Counted from the stretch's first letter, positions 42,306 to 52,175 are shown. The stretch: DNA of 64,000 bases from Desulfosporosinus sp. (GCA_003513495.1 DOPM01000043.1:1-64000); one strand, 5' to 3'. Numbers and translations: made by a program. The notes: generated from the sequence alone by a model not told the origin.

Positions 42306-43073
42306 ATGAATTTAGCGATTGATTGCCAGGGTTTGGTAAAGCGCTTTGGCACGTATACAGCGGTTCAAGGGGTTAGCTTCCAACTCCCTGCCGGGGCAAT
42401 TATGGGTTTTGTCGGGCCGAACGGTGCTGGAAAAACAACGCTCATCCGTATGCTCTGCGGAGTTTTGCTACCGACAGAAGGAAAAGCGACTGTGTTGGGT
42501 TATGATGTTTTAACTCAACCAGAGGAAATTAAACAGCGTATTGGCTATATGTCTCAAAAGTTTAGTCTTTATGAAGATCTAACTGTGAAGGAGAACCTGG
42601 ACTTCTATGCAGGGGTATATAGTTTACATGGAAAGACAGCCCAAGAACAGAAGGCAAGGGTCATTAAACGAATTGGCCTGCTTGAACGAACCACTCAGTT
42701 AGTTTCTTCCCTTTCGGGTGGTTGGAAGCAAAGAGTGGCGTTAGCTTGTGCTTTACTGCATAGTCCCCAACTGCTCATTCTTGATGAACCAACTGCAGGA
42801 GTGGATCCGGTTTCACGACGTATTTTTTTGGATTTGATCCATCAGTTAGCCAAAGAAGGAATGACAATTCTAGTCAGCACTCATTACATGGATGAAGCGG
42901 CAACCTGTGATTATTTGGGTTTCGTTTTCTATGGGCGATTAATAGCCTTTGGCTCGCCGGAGGATATGAAAAGAAAAGAAGCTAAAGAAACTTTAGATGA
43001 TCTCTTCATCTATTATGTCGAACATGAAGCTTCGGATGATCCTCGCAATCTCGTTCTTAGGAAAGGAGGGTGA
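42306..43073 (+). CDS. ABC exporter ATPase, drug-efflux type
   Basis: A 255-residue ATPase with Walker A GPNGAGKTT, Q-loop YMSQKFSLYEDLTVKENL, signature SLSGGWKQRVALACALLH and Walker B LLILDEPTAGVDP, in the YhiH/DrrA/CcmA-like group. It lies 14 bases after the HlyD gene and 6 bases before the permease gene, so the efflux genes form one operon. Confidence 0.92.
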   Translation: MNLAIDCQGLVKRFGTYTAVQGVSFQLPAGAIMGFVGPNGAGKTTLIRMLCGVLLPTEGKATVLGYDVLTQPEEIKQRIGYMSQKFSLYEDLTVKENLDFYAGVYSLHGKTAQEQKARVIKRIGLLERTTQLVSSLSGGWKQRVALACALLHSPQLLILDEPTAGVDPVSRRIFLDLIHQLAKEGMTILVSTHYMDEAATCDYLGFVFYGRLIAFGSPEDMKRKEAKETLDDLFIYYVEHEASDDPRNLVLRKGG

Positions 43074-43079
43074 CCCTAA

Positions 43080-44225
43080 ATGGGAAGATTTTCCTGGGTT
43101 CGTTTTTTAGCCGTCTTGAAAAAGGAATTCCTCCACATTCGGCGAGACCGTGCCAGTTTAATCATGGCCATGGTCATGCCGATCGGTATGCTTCTTCTAT
43201 TTGGTTATGCGGTCAATACGGATGTCGATCATCTGCCTACAGTTATTTGGGATCAATCTCAAACAACCGATAGCCGAGACTTTATCGCGTCTATACGGAA
43301 CACTCAATATTTAGATCCCGATGAATATGTCCAAGGATATCATCAGATCGAAAGCTATCTGGACAGCGGTAAAGCTCGGGTAGCCGTCATCATTCCGCCT
43401 AATTTTGGCAAAGAGTTACAGAGAGATAATGGTCAAGGCAACGTTCAGGTTTTAGTCGATGGGTCTGATCCTACTATAGCTCGAGCGGCCATGTCCGCGG
43501 TTCAGATGCTTGGTCTTAATAAATCCTTAGAGATACAAGGGGTTCGTCTTGCCGCTAGGGGAGCGGCATTGGGTACGAACATGCCACTTAATATAGAGAC
43601 TAGAGTTTGGTACAACCCGGACATGAAGTCAATGGTCTTTAACATTCCAGCTTTAATCGGTCTGATCTTACAAAATGTTATAGCAATGTTAACTTCGTTT
43701 TCTATTGTGCGTGAAAAAGAACGTGGTACCATGGAACAAGTGGTCGTGACTCCTATTCGCTCTCTTGAATTGCTTATGGGCAAGCTTCTTCCTTTTGTGT
43801 TTATCGGTTTTGTTTCTTTGACCTTAATTTTAGCGACGGCGATTTTTTGGTTTGGAGTTATGCCGGCAGGAAGTATTCCTCTTTTAGTAATCTTATCCAC
43901 CATTTTTCTGTTTACGATTCTAGCCATTGGACTCTTGATTTCCAGTGTTGCCAAGACTCAGCTTCAAGCGATGCAAATGACCTTTATCCTGATTTTGCCC
44001 TCAATCCTCTTATCGGGCTTCATCTTCCCTCGGGAAACCATGCCTACGTTTCTAAAAATTATAGGTGGATTATTTCCATTGACATATTTTCTGGAGATCG
44101 TAAGGGGAATCTTCCTTAAAGGGGTAGGGATGGAGTATCTTTGGCAGGATACGCTCATCCTTTGTGCCTTCGCTATTGTCCTAGTAGGGATAGCAGCTAA
44201 GAAGTTTAAGAAAAACCTGGATTAG
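43080..44225 (+). CDS. ABC-2 type exporter permease
   Basis: A 381-residue permease of the YhhJ/ABC-2 group: one N-terminal helix, a large external domain (about 50-175), then five helices in the C-terminal half, including REKERGTMEQVVVTPIRSLELLMGKLLPF and LSGFIFPRETMP. It should export a hydrophobic compound or drug together with the ATPase and adaptor. AAAGGAGG precedes the start. Confidence 0.9.
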   Translation: MGRFSWVRFLAVLKKEFLHIRRDRASLIMAMVMPIGMLLLFGYAVNTDVDHLPTVIWDQSQTTDSRDFIASIRNTQYLDPDEYVQGYHQIESYLDSGKARVAVIIPPNFGKELQRDNGQGNVQVLVDGSDPTIARAAMSAVQMLGLNKSLEIQGVRLAARGAALGTNMPLNIETRVWYNPDMKSMVFNIPALIGLILQNVIAMLTSFSIVREKERGTMEQVVVTPIRSLELLMGKLLPFVFIGFVSLTLILATAIFWFGVMPAGSIPLLVILSTIFLFTILAIGLLISSVAKTQLQAMQMTFILILPSILLSGFIFPRETMPTFLKIIGGLFPLTYFLEIVRGIFLKGVGMEYLWQDTLILCAFAIVLVGIAAKKFKKNLD

Positions 44226-44566
44226 CGGAGGATGTGAAGTTGCTCCGGTCACCCACGGCGCCGTCACTATCGCACTTGATTCCGAAGCGAGCGTTGGCAA
44301 ACCTCTGGGCGTTCTGGCCGCATGCTATGCCATCCTTGGCGCATGCGGCACTAGGAACATCGTGTTCCGTCGCATGTGTGTTGCTCCTTGCCATCCTTGG
44401 CACCGCAACATCAGTCCATCCATGGACAAGTCCCGTGCCACGCTGGCACTTCGGAATCTAAGCGCGATTAACGCGACTCTGCCTAAAGGGTTCGCTCTGC
44501 AACATCACACCCTCTGGTCTGGAGTGACGGGAGTTTAAGAACGGAAGGGTTTGATGCTGCTCAGGT
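44226..44566. repeat. GC-rich palindromic intergenic element
   Basis: About 340 bases clearly richer in GC than their neighbours and without a credible gene. Seen: GCCGCATGC and GCATGCGGC (9-bp arms), GGAACATCGTGTTCC, and a repeated TGCCATCCTTGGC motif (two copies about 65 bases apart, second as TTGCCATCCTTGGC). The dense nested symmetry suggests a structured repeat cassette rather than protein coding. Confidence 0.6.
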
Positions 44567-44607
44567 AAAAAGCCTGTCGTTAGGTTTTAACTAGCGACAG
44601 GCTTTTT
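44567..44607. terminator. Bidirectional terminator before dapL
   Basis: AAAAAGCCTGTCG(T)TA and TAGCGACAGGCTTTTT pair strongly, with A and T tracts on both sides, between the convergent efflux operon and dapL. Confidence 0.85.
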
Positions 44608-44610
44608 ATG

Positions 44611-45849
44611 TTAGCTGTTCATTTTGGTTCGAATTCGTTCGATAGCTTTTTCCGTATTCTCTCGGGTCCCAAAGGCCGTTAAGCGGAAGTACCCTTCGCC
44701 ATTAGCACCAAAGCCTGCACCTGGGGTACCCACAACATTAGCTTCTTTCATGAGCTTGTCGAAAAACTCCCAAGAACTCATATTATTGGGGGTTTTCATC
44801 CAGATATAAGGGGCATTAATTCCACCAAATACTTCATAGCCCGCTTTCGTCAGTCCTTCTCGAATGATTCGGGCATTTTCCATATAGTAGTCAATGGTTT
44901 CTTTAACTTGCTTTTTTCCTTCTTCAGTGTATATCGCTGCTGCTGCAGCTTGCACTGGATAAGAGACCCCATTAAACTTTGTGGTTTGTCTTCTCAGCCA
45001 TAGTTTATTTAGACTATGAGGCTCACCTTTTGAATCATAGACCATAACTTCTTTTGGTACAACAGTATAGGCACACCGTGTTCCGGTAAAGCCCGCTGTT
45101 TTGGAAAAGCTTCGGAACTCTACAGCGACTTCGCGGGCACCTTCAACCTCATAGATCGAGCGAGGGACGTTTTCTTCACGTATGTAAGCTTCGTAAGCAG
45201 AATCGTACAGGATAATGGATTTATTTTTCTTTGCGTAGTCCACCCATTGCTTTAGCTCTGATTTAGTTAAGGTCATTCCGGTTGGATTGTTTGGGAAACA
45301 GAGGTAAATCATATCTACATGAGTTGTTGGAAACGCGGGTTTCATTCCGTTTTCTTCGGTACAGGGAAGATAAACAATACGTTCATACTGCCCTTTATCT
45401 GCATTGAAGTTCCCAGTACGCCCTGCCATCACGTTACTGTCTACATAAACCGGATAGACAGGGTCAGTGACTGCCATGATATTGCCGGTACCAAAAATCT
45501 CTTGAAAGTTTGCGGTATCACTTTTTGCTCCATCGCTGACGTAGACTTCATCTAAGGTAAGATCGACTCCCCGGGTCTTGTAATCGTTTTCGATAATTTT
45601 TTGAATTAGAAAGTCATAACCTTGCTCGGGACCATACCCTCTAAAGGTTTCGGCGTTCCCCATTTCATCAACAGCTTTTTTCATAGCTTCAATAACCGCG
45701 GGAGGAAGTGGACGAGTTACATCTCCAATCCCTAAGCGAATGATATCCGCATTAGGGTTCTCGTTTTTAAACTGATTCACCCTGCGGGCAATCTCCGAAA
45801 ACAGATAACTTCCAGGTAACCTAAGATAATTCTCGTTCATTAGTGCCAT
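44611..45849 (-). CDS. dapL: LL-diaminopimelate aminotransferase
   Basis: A 412-residue fold-type I PLP enzyme matching DapL end to end: YLFSEIARRVNQF, IRLGIGDVTRPLPPAVIEAMKKA, FRGYGPEQGYDFL, YVSDGAKSDTANFQEIFG, DPVYPVYVDSNVMAGRTG and the PLP lysine in FRSFSKTAGFTGTRC. It converts tetrahydrodipicolinate directly to LL-diaminopimelate for lysine and peptidoglycan synthesis. The gene stands alone with a terminator after it. Confidence 0.95.
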   Translation of the reverse strand: MALMNENYLRLPGSYLFSEIARRVNQFKNENPNADIIRLGIGDVTRPLPPAVIEAMKKAVDEMGNAETFRGYGPEQGYDFLIQKIIENDYKTRGVDLTLDEVYVSDGAKSDTANFQEIFGTGNIMAVTDPVYPVYVDSNVMAGRTGNFNADKGQYERIVYLPCTEENGMKPAFPTTHVDMIYLCFPNNPTGMTLTKSELKQWVDYAKKNKSIILYDSAYEAYIREENVPRSIYEVEGAREVAVEFRSFSKTAGFTGTRCAYTVVPKEVMVYDSKGEPHSLNKLWLRRQTTKFNGVSYPVQAAAAAIYTEEGKKQVKETIDYYMENARIIREGLTKAGYEVFGGINAPYIWMKTPNNMSSWEFFDKLMKEANVVGTPGAGFGANGEGYFRLTAFGTRENTEKAIERIRTKMNS

Positions 45850-46041
45850 AAATTCATAAGTCTCCCTTCTTAACCATTAGCTTTAATCGAAGTATTCTCT
45901 AATAAAACGATTTCTATAATTATAGCACATTTTTTTCCCTAGTCATTTCATCTCAAGAAAAGGGCTTCTGGAAATTGTTAATTTACCTTTATTATACTGC
46001 GATTAACGTGGTAAAATAAGAAAGTATGGATGTGTCATGGT

Positions 46042-46067
46042 GTGTCAAAGGACCGTCCCCATGACAC
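46042..46067. repeat. GTGTCA...TGACAC palindromic repeat, single unit
   Basis: A 26-base unit beginning GTGTCAAAGGACCGTCCCC and ending TGACAC, nearly identical to the copies at 17433 and 56745. TGTGTCATGG just before it (46031-46040) looks like the remaining half of an inverted partner. It lies 20 bases before an aminotransferase start codon. Confidence 0.75.
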
Positions 46068-46087
46068 ACAAGAACGGAGTGTATGAT

Positions 46088-47257
46088 ATGCTGCCATCGA
46101 AACGATTAGAAGGATTAGGAGCGTCCGTTTTTACGGAAATGGATAATCTGAAAAGGGAATTGGAGAGGGCTGGAAAGAGTTTAATTAATCTTAGTATAGG
46201 AAGTCCAGATCGTGCCCCAGCTCATGAAATCCGCAATGTTCTTAGTAAAGCAGTTCTGGATGATGATCAATATGGTTATACATTAACCCGCGGGACAGAC
46301 GATTTTCGTAAAGTTTGTGCGGAATGGTATCAAGAACGTTTTGGTGTTACTTTAAACCCAGAAACTGAAGTTTTGCCACTGATGGGTTCTCAGGATGGTC
46401 TGGCACATGTTTTTTTAGCCTATATCGACTCTGGGGATCTAGCCTTGATTCCTGATCCGGGCTATCCAATTTATACGGCGGGTTTGTTGCTGGCTGGTGG
46501 AGAGAAAGTAGCAATTCCTTTGCTGGAAGAGAATGGTTTCCTACCTGATCTAAAGCAAATTGACCCGAATATCGCTCGCAAGGCAAAGCTTATGTTCTTG
46601 AATTATCCCAATAACCCCACGGCTGCCGTGGCTAACCTCGAGTTTTTTGACGAGGTTGTAGAATTTGCTAAAGAGTATGATCTGCTCATTTGTCATGATG
46701 CTGCCTATTCCGAATTAGCGTTTGAGGGCTTCAAACCTGTGAGTTTTTTGCAAGCAGGGGGGGCAAAAGAGGTTGGTATTGAATTCCATTCTGTTTCTAA
46801 GACGTATAATTTAGCAGGAGCGAGATTAGGATTTGTTGTCGGCAATGCCGATGTCATTGGAACTCTCTCTCAACTCAAATCAAATATTGACTATGGTGTC
46901 TTCGCTCCCGTTTTGACTGCTGGCGCTTATGCCCTTCGTAATGCGCAAGGATCTATCGAAGAGAATAAGAGTGCCTATCAGAGACGTCGGGATCTCTTGA
47001 TAGAGGGTTGTGCCTCTGCCGGTTGGAAAATGCCGATCCCGCAAGGTTCCATGTTTATCTGGGCACCTGTACCGACTGGACAAAGCTCGGTATCCTTTGC
47101 AATGGATTTAGCCCGCGAAGTTGGAGTAATTGTAGTGCCAGGGATAGCCTTCGGAGAACATGGCGAAGGATTCGTAAGGATTGCTATGGTTCAAGATGAA
47201 GGTGTACTGCAGGAAGCAGTACAGCGAATTCAACAGTTTTTAAAACATTGTAGATAG
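46088..47257 (+). CDS. Class I aminotransferase, DapL/AlaT-like
   Basis: A 389-residue PLP-dependent aminotransferase. Seen: INLSIGSPDRAP, PLMGSQDGLAHVFLAY, DPGYPIYTAGLLLAGG, NYPNNPTAA and the lysine in HSVSKTYNLAGARLG. It resembles the aminotransferases annotated as LL-DAP, aspartate or alanine type in Clostridia, so the amino donor is uncertain. ATG 46088 follows CGGAGTG; the longer in-frame start at 46037 lies in the palindromic repeat and is rejected. It is divergent from dapL. Confidence 0.88.
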   Translation: MLPSKRLEGLGASVFTEMDNLKRELERAGKSLINLSIGSPDRAPAHEIRNVLSKAVLDDDQYGYTLTRGTDDFRKVCAEWYQERFGVTLNPETEVLPLMGSQDGLAHVFLAYIDSGDLALIPDPGYPIYTAGLLLAGGEKVAIPLLEENGFLPDLKQIDPNIARKAKLMFLNYPNNPTAAVANLEFFDEVVEFAKEYDLLICHDAAYSELAFEGFKPVSFLQAGGAKEVGIEFHSVSKTYNLAGARLGFVVGNADVIGTLSQLKSNIDYGVFAPVLTAGAYALRNAQGSIEENKSAYQRRRDLLIEGCASAGWKMPIPQGSMFIWAPVPTGQSSVSFAMDLAREVGVIVVPGIAFGEHGEGFVRIAMVQDEGVLQEAVQRIQQFLKHCR

Positions 47258-47345
47258 GTAATCCCTTACGGTTATTTCTCAGTTTCTTAAGGCAGTTTGG
47301 GCACTGGGCACGATTTTAATTAAATGATGATTATGAAATTATTTT

Positions 47346-47377
47346 GGCGAAATGACAACTTGTTATATCGCCTTTTT
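47346..47377 (+). terminator. Terminator after the aminotransferase
   Basis: GGCGAAATGACAA and TTGTTATATCGCC pair with one mismatch, followed by TTTTT. Confidence 0.65.
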
Positions 47378-47481
47378 ATTTAGTTATAGGGGGGATAGAA
47401 ATAAGGAATGTGAAACCGGCCTTCCTATAGAAGGTAAACAATGCTTTTGGGTTGAATAACTCAATTAGTTGTAAACTTAAA

Positions 47482-47568
47482 ATACGCAAACCTAATGAAA
47501 GTTAGGGACGCAAAGCCACGGGTCTAAGGGTCGTACTTTGTACAATCACGATAGCCGGGTTGCAGAAG
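47482..47568 (+). ncRNA. Cyclic di-GMP-I (GEMM) riboswitch aptamer
   Basis: The conserved GEMM elements are all present in order: ACGCAAACC, a short stem with GAAA-type loop (CCTAATGAAAGTTAGG), GGGACGCAAAGCCACGGGTC, a second stem, and ATAGCCGGGTTGC. The aptamer is upstream of a chemoreceptor gene, a common target of this class. Confidence 0.92.
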
Positions 47569-47576
47569 CGCACACT

Positions 47577-47620
47577 AAAATGTCTATCTGCTGAAAGTTC
47601 GGTAGTTTAGGCATTTTTTT
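47577..47620 (+). terminator. Riboswitch expression-platform terminator
   Basis: AAATGTCTA pairs with TAGGCATTT (one G-U) and is followed by a T-run, starting 9 bases after the aptamer. This is the expected expression platform for transcriptional control. The pairing partner in the aptamer that would act as antiterminator was not resolved by eye. Confidence 0.7.
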
Positions 47621-47729
47621 GTTCTGGTTATGAATTGGGGGGATATTAAGGCGGTATCACTGTCATCTTTGAATGAAAGGCCGATGTCGAATAATAATAT
47701 TTGATCATTACATGAATGGGGATGAAGGT

Positions 47730-49793
47730 ATGTTTAAGAAACTATTTAATATTTCTAGCCTCAGTAGTAAGACAATGGTGACGATTTTACCCTTAGTACT
47801 ATTAACTTTAGTGGCTATGTCAGTAATCAGCTATAAATATTCAGAAAATCTACTTAAGAATGAGATTCAAAATAAAATGACTGCTCAATTAAAAGGTACG
47901 ATCAAAGATATCGAGAAGCAATTAACGGCCCATGATACGCTGCTTCAAGGTCTAGCGCGTACTGTAGAGTCTATTGGTAACGGTGTAAGTACTGAAGAGT
48001 ATGCAAGTTTGCTCCAGAAAATGATAACAGCTAATAGCGTTACCTTTGGAGCAGGGGTGTGGTATGAACCTTATGCTTATAACAGTGATACTCAGTACTT
48101 TGGACCTTATGTATATAAAGATAAAGACGGTAAAGTAGTGTTTACCAATGAATATGCTGACCCTAAATATGATTATCCCGCTCAGAAATGGTATACCATA
48201 AGTAAAGGTATTACTGAGAAATCCATTTGGACTGATCCCTATTATGATGAAGGTACTAAGGCTACCATATTAACGGACAATGTCCCGTTTTATGATAATA
48301 GTGGAAATTTCAAGGGTACAATAACCGGTGGGATTGATTTCACTACGTTACAAACGTTAATTAGTAATATTCAATTAGATATCGAAGCAGATATTTACCT
48401 CTTGAATAAAGAAGGTAAGTATCTGGCGAATCCAAATCCAAAAAAGATCATGAATATCAAAATTACGGAAGAAGAGAACCTCAGCTTGAAAGAAGCTGCA
48501 GAAAAGATGATGGCTGAGAAAAGCGGCACGGTTCCTTACAATAACAATGGGGCCAGGCAAGTTTACTATGCAGAAGTTCCGCAGTTTGGTTGGATTTTAG
48601 CAATTGATGTTTCGGAAAATGACTTGATGGCTCCGTTAAAGGATCTATTGAATCGAATGCTAATTCTAATTGTACTGGCAATGGCGGTAACCTGCACAGT
48701 GCTCATCTTATATAGTCGCTATATAGTTAAAAATATCAAAATGGTCAATCGGTTTGCATCAGCTATTGTTCAAGGGGATCTTAGCCAAACCATGGTCGTT
48801 CGTTCGAAAGATGAGTTCGGACAGATGACTGAAAATCTTAATAGGATGATGAACAACTATAAAGGAATTATTAATGGTATTGTAAATAGTTCCGAACAAT
48901 TAGCAGCCTCTGCAGAAGAATTAACTGCTAGTGCCGATGAAGGGAGTAGGACAACGGAGCAAATTGTTTACTCCATTCAAGAAGTTTCTGACGGGGTTAA
49001 GGAAAAGCTAACGGGTGTCGACGCCACGGCGCAGTCTGCCCAATTAGTCTCTGTGCATATGCATACTATCACCCAGGATATCAATTTAGTAACGGCAGGG
49101 TCCCACGCTACATCAGTGAAGGCTGCTAATGGGAATAGTGTTGTTAAAAAAGCTGTAGACGAGATGCAAGCGATTAGTACTAAGGTCATAGAGGCAGCAG
49201 ATGTGGTGAATAGTTTAGGGGAAAAATCAGCGGAAATTGGTGAGATAGTAGGAATAATAACCAGTATTGCGGCTCAAACAAATCTCCTCGCTCTAAATGC
49301 TGCTATTGAGGCCGCACGGGCAGGCGACCAGGGAAGGGGGTTTGCAGTTGTCGCTGATGAAGTCCGTAAACTTGCTGAACAGTCGAGTGATGCCGCCGGC
49401 AAAATAAGTGGTTTGGTGGGCGAGATTCAAAAAGAAACCTCAAAGGCAGTTAAGACTATGAATGATGGAACTGCCGCGGTTCAAGACGGGATTACTATGG
49501 TTAATTCGGCGGGTGAAGCGTTTCAAGATATCTTGCAGGGAGTTAACGACTTTTCAAAACAGGCACAAGCTGTTGCTGACGTGATAGAGAAGGTTGGGAC
49601 AAGTACTGAGACAATTGTTGCTTCAATCATGGAAGTAGCCAGCATTCCTAAGGAAATTGCCGGTAGTCTTGAAAATGTAGTTGCAGGGACAGAAGAACAG
49701 AGTGCTTCTATGGAAGAAATTCGTAGATCGGCTACCTCACTTGCCCAAATGGCAACAGACTTCCAGGGCAGTGTGACCATGTTTAAACTTTAA
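47730..49793 (+). CDS. Methyl-accepting chemotaxis protein with double-Cache sensor
   Basis: A 687-residue chemoreceptor. A membrane helix (about 15-38) is followed by a large extracytoplasmic dCache_1-type domain (about 40-290, with GAGVWYEPYAY...GPYVYKDKDG and TGGIDFTTLQTLI), a second helix (about 305-330), HAMP (about 330-385) and a signalling domain with the conserved tip TSIAAQTNLLALNAAIEAARAGDQGRGFAVVADEVRKLAEQS. ATG 47730 is chosen after GATGAAGG; longer frames lack a site. Expression is predicted to be under c-di-GMP control. Confidence 0.92.
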   Translation: MFKKLFNISSLSSKTMVTILPLVLLTLVAMSVISYKYSENLLKNEIQNKMTAQLKGTIKDIEKQLTAHDTLLQGLARTVESIGNGVSTEEYASLLQKMITANSVTFGAGVWYEPYAYNSDTQYFGPYVYKDKDGKVVFTNEYADPKYDYPAQKWYTISKGITEKSIWTDPYYDEGTKATILTDNVPFYDNSGNFKGTITGGIDFTTLQTLISNIQLDIEADIYLLNKEGKYLANPNPKKIMNIKITEEENLSLKEAAEKMMAEKSGTVPYNNNGARQVYYAEVPQFGWILAIDVSENDLMAPLKDLLNRMLILIVLAMAVTCTVLILYSRYIVKNIKMVNRFASAIVQGDLSQTMVVRSKDEFGQMTENLNRMMNNYKGIINGIVNSSEQLAASAEELTASADEGSRTTEQIVYSIQEVSDGVKEKLTGVDATAQSAQLVSVHMHTITQDINLVTAGSHATSVKAANGNSVVKKAVDEMQAISTKVIEAADVVNSLGEKSAEIGEIVGIITSIAAQTNLLALNAAIEAARAGDQGRGFAVVADEVRKLAEQSSDAAGKISGLVGEIQKETSKAVKTMNDGTAAVQDGITMVNSAGEAFQDILQGVNDFSKQAQAVADVIEKVGTSTETIVASIMEVASIPKEIAGSLENVVAGTEEQSASMEEIRRSATSLAQMATDFQGSVTMFKL

Positions 49794-49817
49794 TTTGGGA
49801 AATGTTACCTAATCATT

Positions 49818-49855
49818 AAGCTGTGCAGGGTCTTAAACCTTACACAGCTTTCTTA
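49818..49855 (+). terminator. Terminator after the chemoreceptor gene
   Basis: AAGCTGTG and CACAGCTT form a stem followed by TCTTA; the T-run is weak. Confidence 0.55.
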
Positions 49856-49980
49856 AATGTTAAGAAGAACCTATAAATTCCCTTATACTTACAATGCGGA
49901 ATTTCCTTCATTTGGTGAAGAATGATATAATTATTTAAAAGGCTTAACATATTCATTAGTTTTAGGGAGGTAATTGATCG

Positions 49981-52140
49981 TTGGATTTCAATGAAGTTAT
50001 TGCCAAGGAACTTGGATTGAACATAAACCAAGTTAAAGAGGCAGTTAATTTACTGGATGGGGGAAATACGATCCCGTTTATTGCACGCTATCGTAAAGAA
50101 GTAACTGGGGAACTGGATGAGAATGTTTTGCGTGATATTGTGGATCGTTTAGATTATTTGCGACGCCTGGAACAGAGGAAAGCAGAGGTTCTGCGCCTGA
50201 TTGACGAGCAAGGAAAGCTTACAGAAGATCTGTCGGCTCAAATTACCGCGGCAACTGTTCTCCAAGACGTCGAAGATCTCTACCGACCTTACAAACAGAA
50301 ACGGCGCACACGAGCAACGATAGCGAAAGAGAAAGGTCTGGAACCTTTGGCGGATTGGTTATTAGTTCAATATACTAGAGGTGATCCTCAAGCGGAGGCA
50401 GAAAAGTACTTAAATGCAGAGTTGGAGGTTAATTCCGTGGAGGAAGCTTTAGCAGGCGCCATGGATATTATTGCAGAAACCATCGCAGATGATGCTGCCC
50501 TCCGTAAACGGATCAGAGAGCAAACCTTAAGAAGCGCAGATGTCGTAGCGGTTGCTGCAGCTAAGAAGGCAACAGAACGGTCTCCGTTTGAAATGTACTA
50601 TGATTATCGAGAGCCGGTTCGAAAGATCCCGCCGCACCGGATTTTGGCTCTGAATCGTGGGGAAAAGGAAGAGTTCCTCTCCGTAAAGATTGATGTTCCA
50701 CTGGAAAATTTGCAGAGAATTATTGAATTGCGCTATGTCAAAACAGGTCCATGTTCTCTTCTAGTGCAAAAAGCGGCCCTTGATGCATATAAGCGCTTGA
50801 TCGAACCTTCGATTGAACGTGAAGTGCGAGGGGAACTTTCTGCTCAAGCAGAAGAGCAAGCTATCAAAGTCTTTGCGGCAAATTTACGCCAGCTTTTATT
50901 ACAGCCTCCTGTGCGTGGGAAAATGGTTCTTGGACTTGACCCGGGGTTTCGGACGGGATGTAAGTGGGCCATTGTAGACGAGACCGGCAAGCTTCATCAA
51001 GTGGGGGTAATCTATCCACATACGGGAAAGAGTAAACGTGAAGAGGCTAAAGCAATTTTGCGGAAGGCGATAAAAGAGTTTAACGCTAATATCATTGCGA
51101 TTGGAAATGGGACGGCTTCTAGGGAGACAGAAGAGGTTGTAGCAGAAATGATTCAAGAAGATGGAATCTCGGTGGAATTCACTCTGGTGAGTGAAGCAGG
51201 GGCCTCTGTATATTCAGCTTCGAAGTTAGCGGGAGAGGAATTCCCTGATTTTGATCTTTCCTTACGAAGTGCTGTTTCCATTGCTAGAAGGCTTCAAGAT
51301 CCTTTGGCAGAATTGGTCAAAATTGAACCAAAAGCTGTTGGTGTAGGTCAATATCAGCATGATGTCCAGCCAAAACGGTTGGAGGAATCCCTGCACGGGG
51401 TTGTGGAATCTTGTGTTAATGTGGTAGGGGTTGATCTGAATACTGCCTCATCCTCACTTCTCCAATACGTGGCAGGGTTGAAGCCGGCAGTTGCTAAGAA
51501 TATCGTTGCTTGGCGGGATGAACATGGAAAGTTCACCCGTCGGGATCAGCTTAAAAAAATACCCAGGCTTGGTGCACAAACCTATATACAGTGTGCTGGA
51601 TTTATTCGTTTACCAGATGGGGATAGCCCCTTGGAGAATACGCCTGTTCACCCGGAATCATATAAGCTTGCCGAAGATATCTTAAAGAGTATTGGGCATA
51701 CTTCCGGACATTTAAGAGATCGCCTTACTGAAGTGCGTAATAAATTGTCTCTTCTAGATCCTAAGGAGCTGGCGGACAAGTTTGGTGCAGGAGTTCCGAC
51801 GGTTCGAGATATTTTAGATGCCCTGCAAAGACCTGGTAGAGATCCCCGTGAAGATTTGCCTAGGCCGTTACTTCGAAGGGATGTCACTCATATGGAGGAT
51901 CTCAGCGAAGGGATGATCTTAGAAGGAACGGTGCGTAATGTCGTAGATTTCGGAGCCTTTGTAGATATTGGTGTTAAACATGATGGCCTAGTGCATATTT
52001 CCCAGTTGTGTGATAAGTTTATTAAACACCCCATGGAAGTGGTTGCTGTAGGTGATATTGTAAGAGTTCGTGTGATCGGTCTTGATAAGACGAGAGAACG
52101 AGTAAGCCTATCTATGCTGGATCTCCAGACGAGTGCTTAG
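49981..52140 (+). CDS. tex: Tex family S1 RNA-binding transcription accessory protein
   Basis: A 719-residue protein colinear with Tex: helical N-terminal region with GNTIPFIARYRKEVTGELDE, YqgF-like domain (about 320-450, GLDPGFRTGCKWAIVDETGK), helix-hairpin-helix repeats (about 480-570, VGVDLNTASSSLLQYVAGL) and a C-terminal S1 domain (about 645-715, GTVRNVVDFGAFVDIGVKHDGLVHIS). It binds nucleic acid and helps transcription. TTG is the start, after GGGAGG. Confidence 0.95.
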   Translation: MDFNEVIAKELGLNINQVKEAVNLLDGGNTIPFIARYRKEVTGELDENVLRDIVDRLDYLRRLEQRKAEVLRLIDEQGKLTEDLSAQITAATVLQDVEDLYRPYKQKRRTRATIAKEKGLEPLADWLLVQYTRGDPQAEAEKYLNAELEVNSVEEALAGAMDIIAETIADDAALRKRIREQTLRSADVVAVAAAKKATERSPFEMYYDYREPVRKIPPHRILALNRGEKEEFLSVKIDVPLENLQRIIELRYVKTGPCSLLVQKAALDAYKRLIEPSIEREVRGELSAQAEEQAIKVFAANLRQLLLQPPVRGKMVLGLDPGFRTGCKWAIVDETGKLHQVGVIYPHTGKSKREEAKAILRKAIKEFNANIIAIGNGTASRETEEVVAEMIQEDGISVEFTLVSEAGASVYSASKLAGEEFPDFDLSLRSAVSIARRLQDPLAELVKIEPKAVGVGQYQHDVQPKRLEESLHGVVESCVNVVGVDLNTASSSLLQYVAGLKPAVAKNIVAWRDEHGKFTRRDQLKKIPRLGAQTYIQCAGFIRLPDGDSPLENTPVHPESYKLAEDILKSIGHTSGHLRDRLTEVRNKLSLLDPKELADKFGAGVPTVRDILDALQRPGRDPREDLPRPLLRRDVTHMEDLSEGMILEGTVRNVVDFGAFVDIGVKHDGLVHISQLCDKFIKHPMEVVAVGDIVRVRVIGLDKTRERVSLSMLDLQTSA

Positions 52141-52175
52141 ACGGAATAAACCAATATTTTCCAAAAACTATTCGT

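Noticed and set aside
44234..44461. Short protein in the GC-rich element
   Set aside because: No ribosome site or family resemblance, and it only reflects open frames in GC-rich palindromes.
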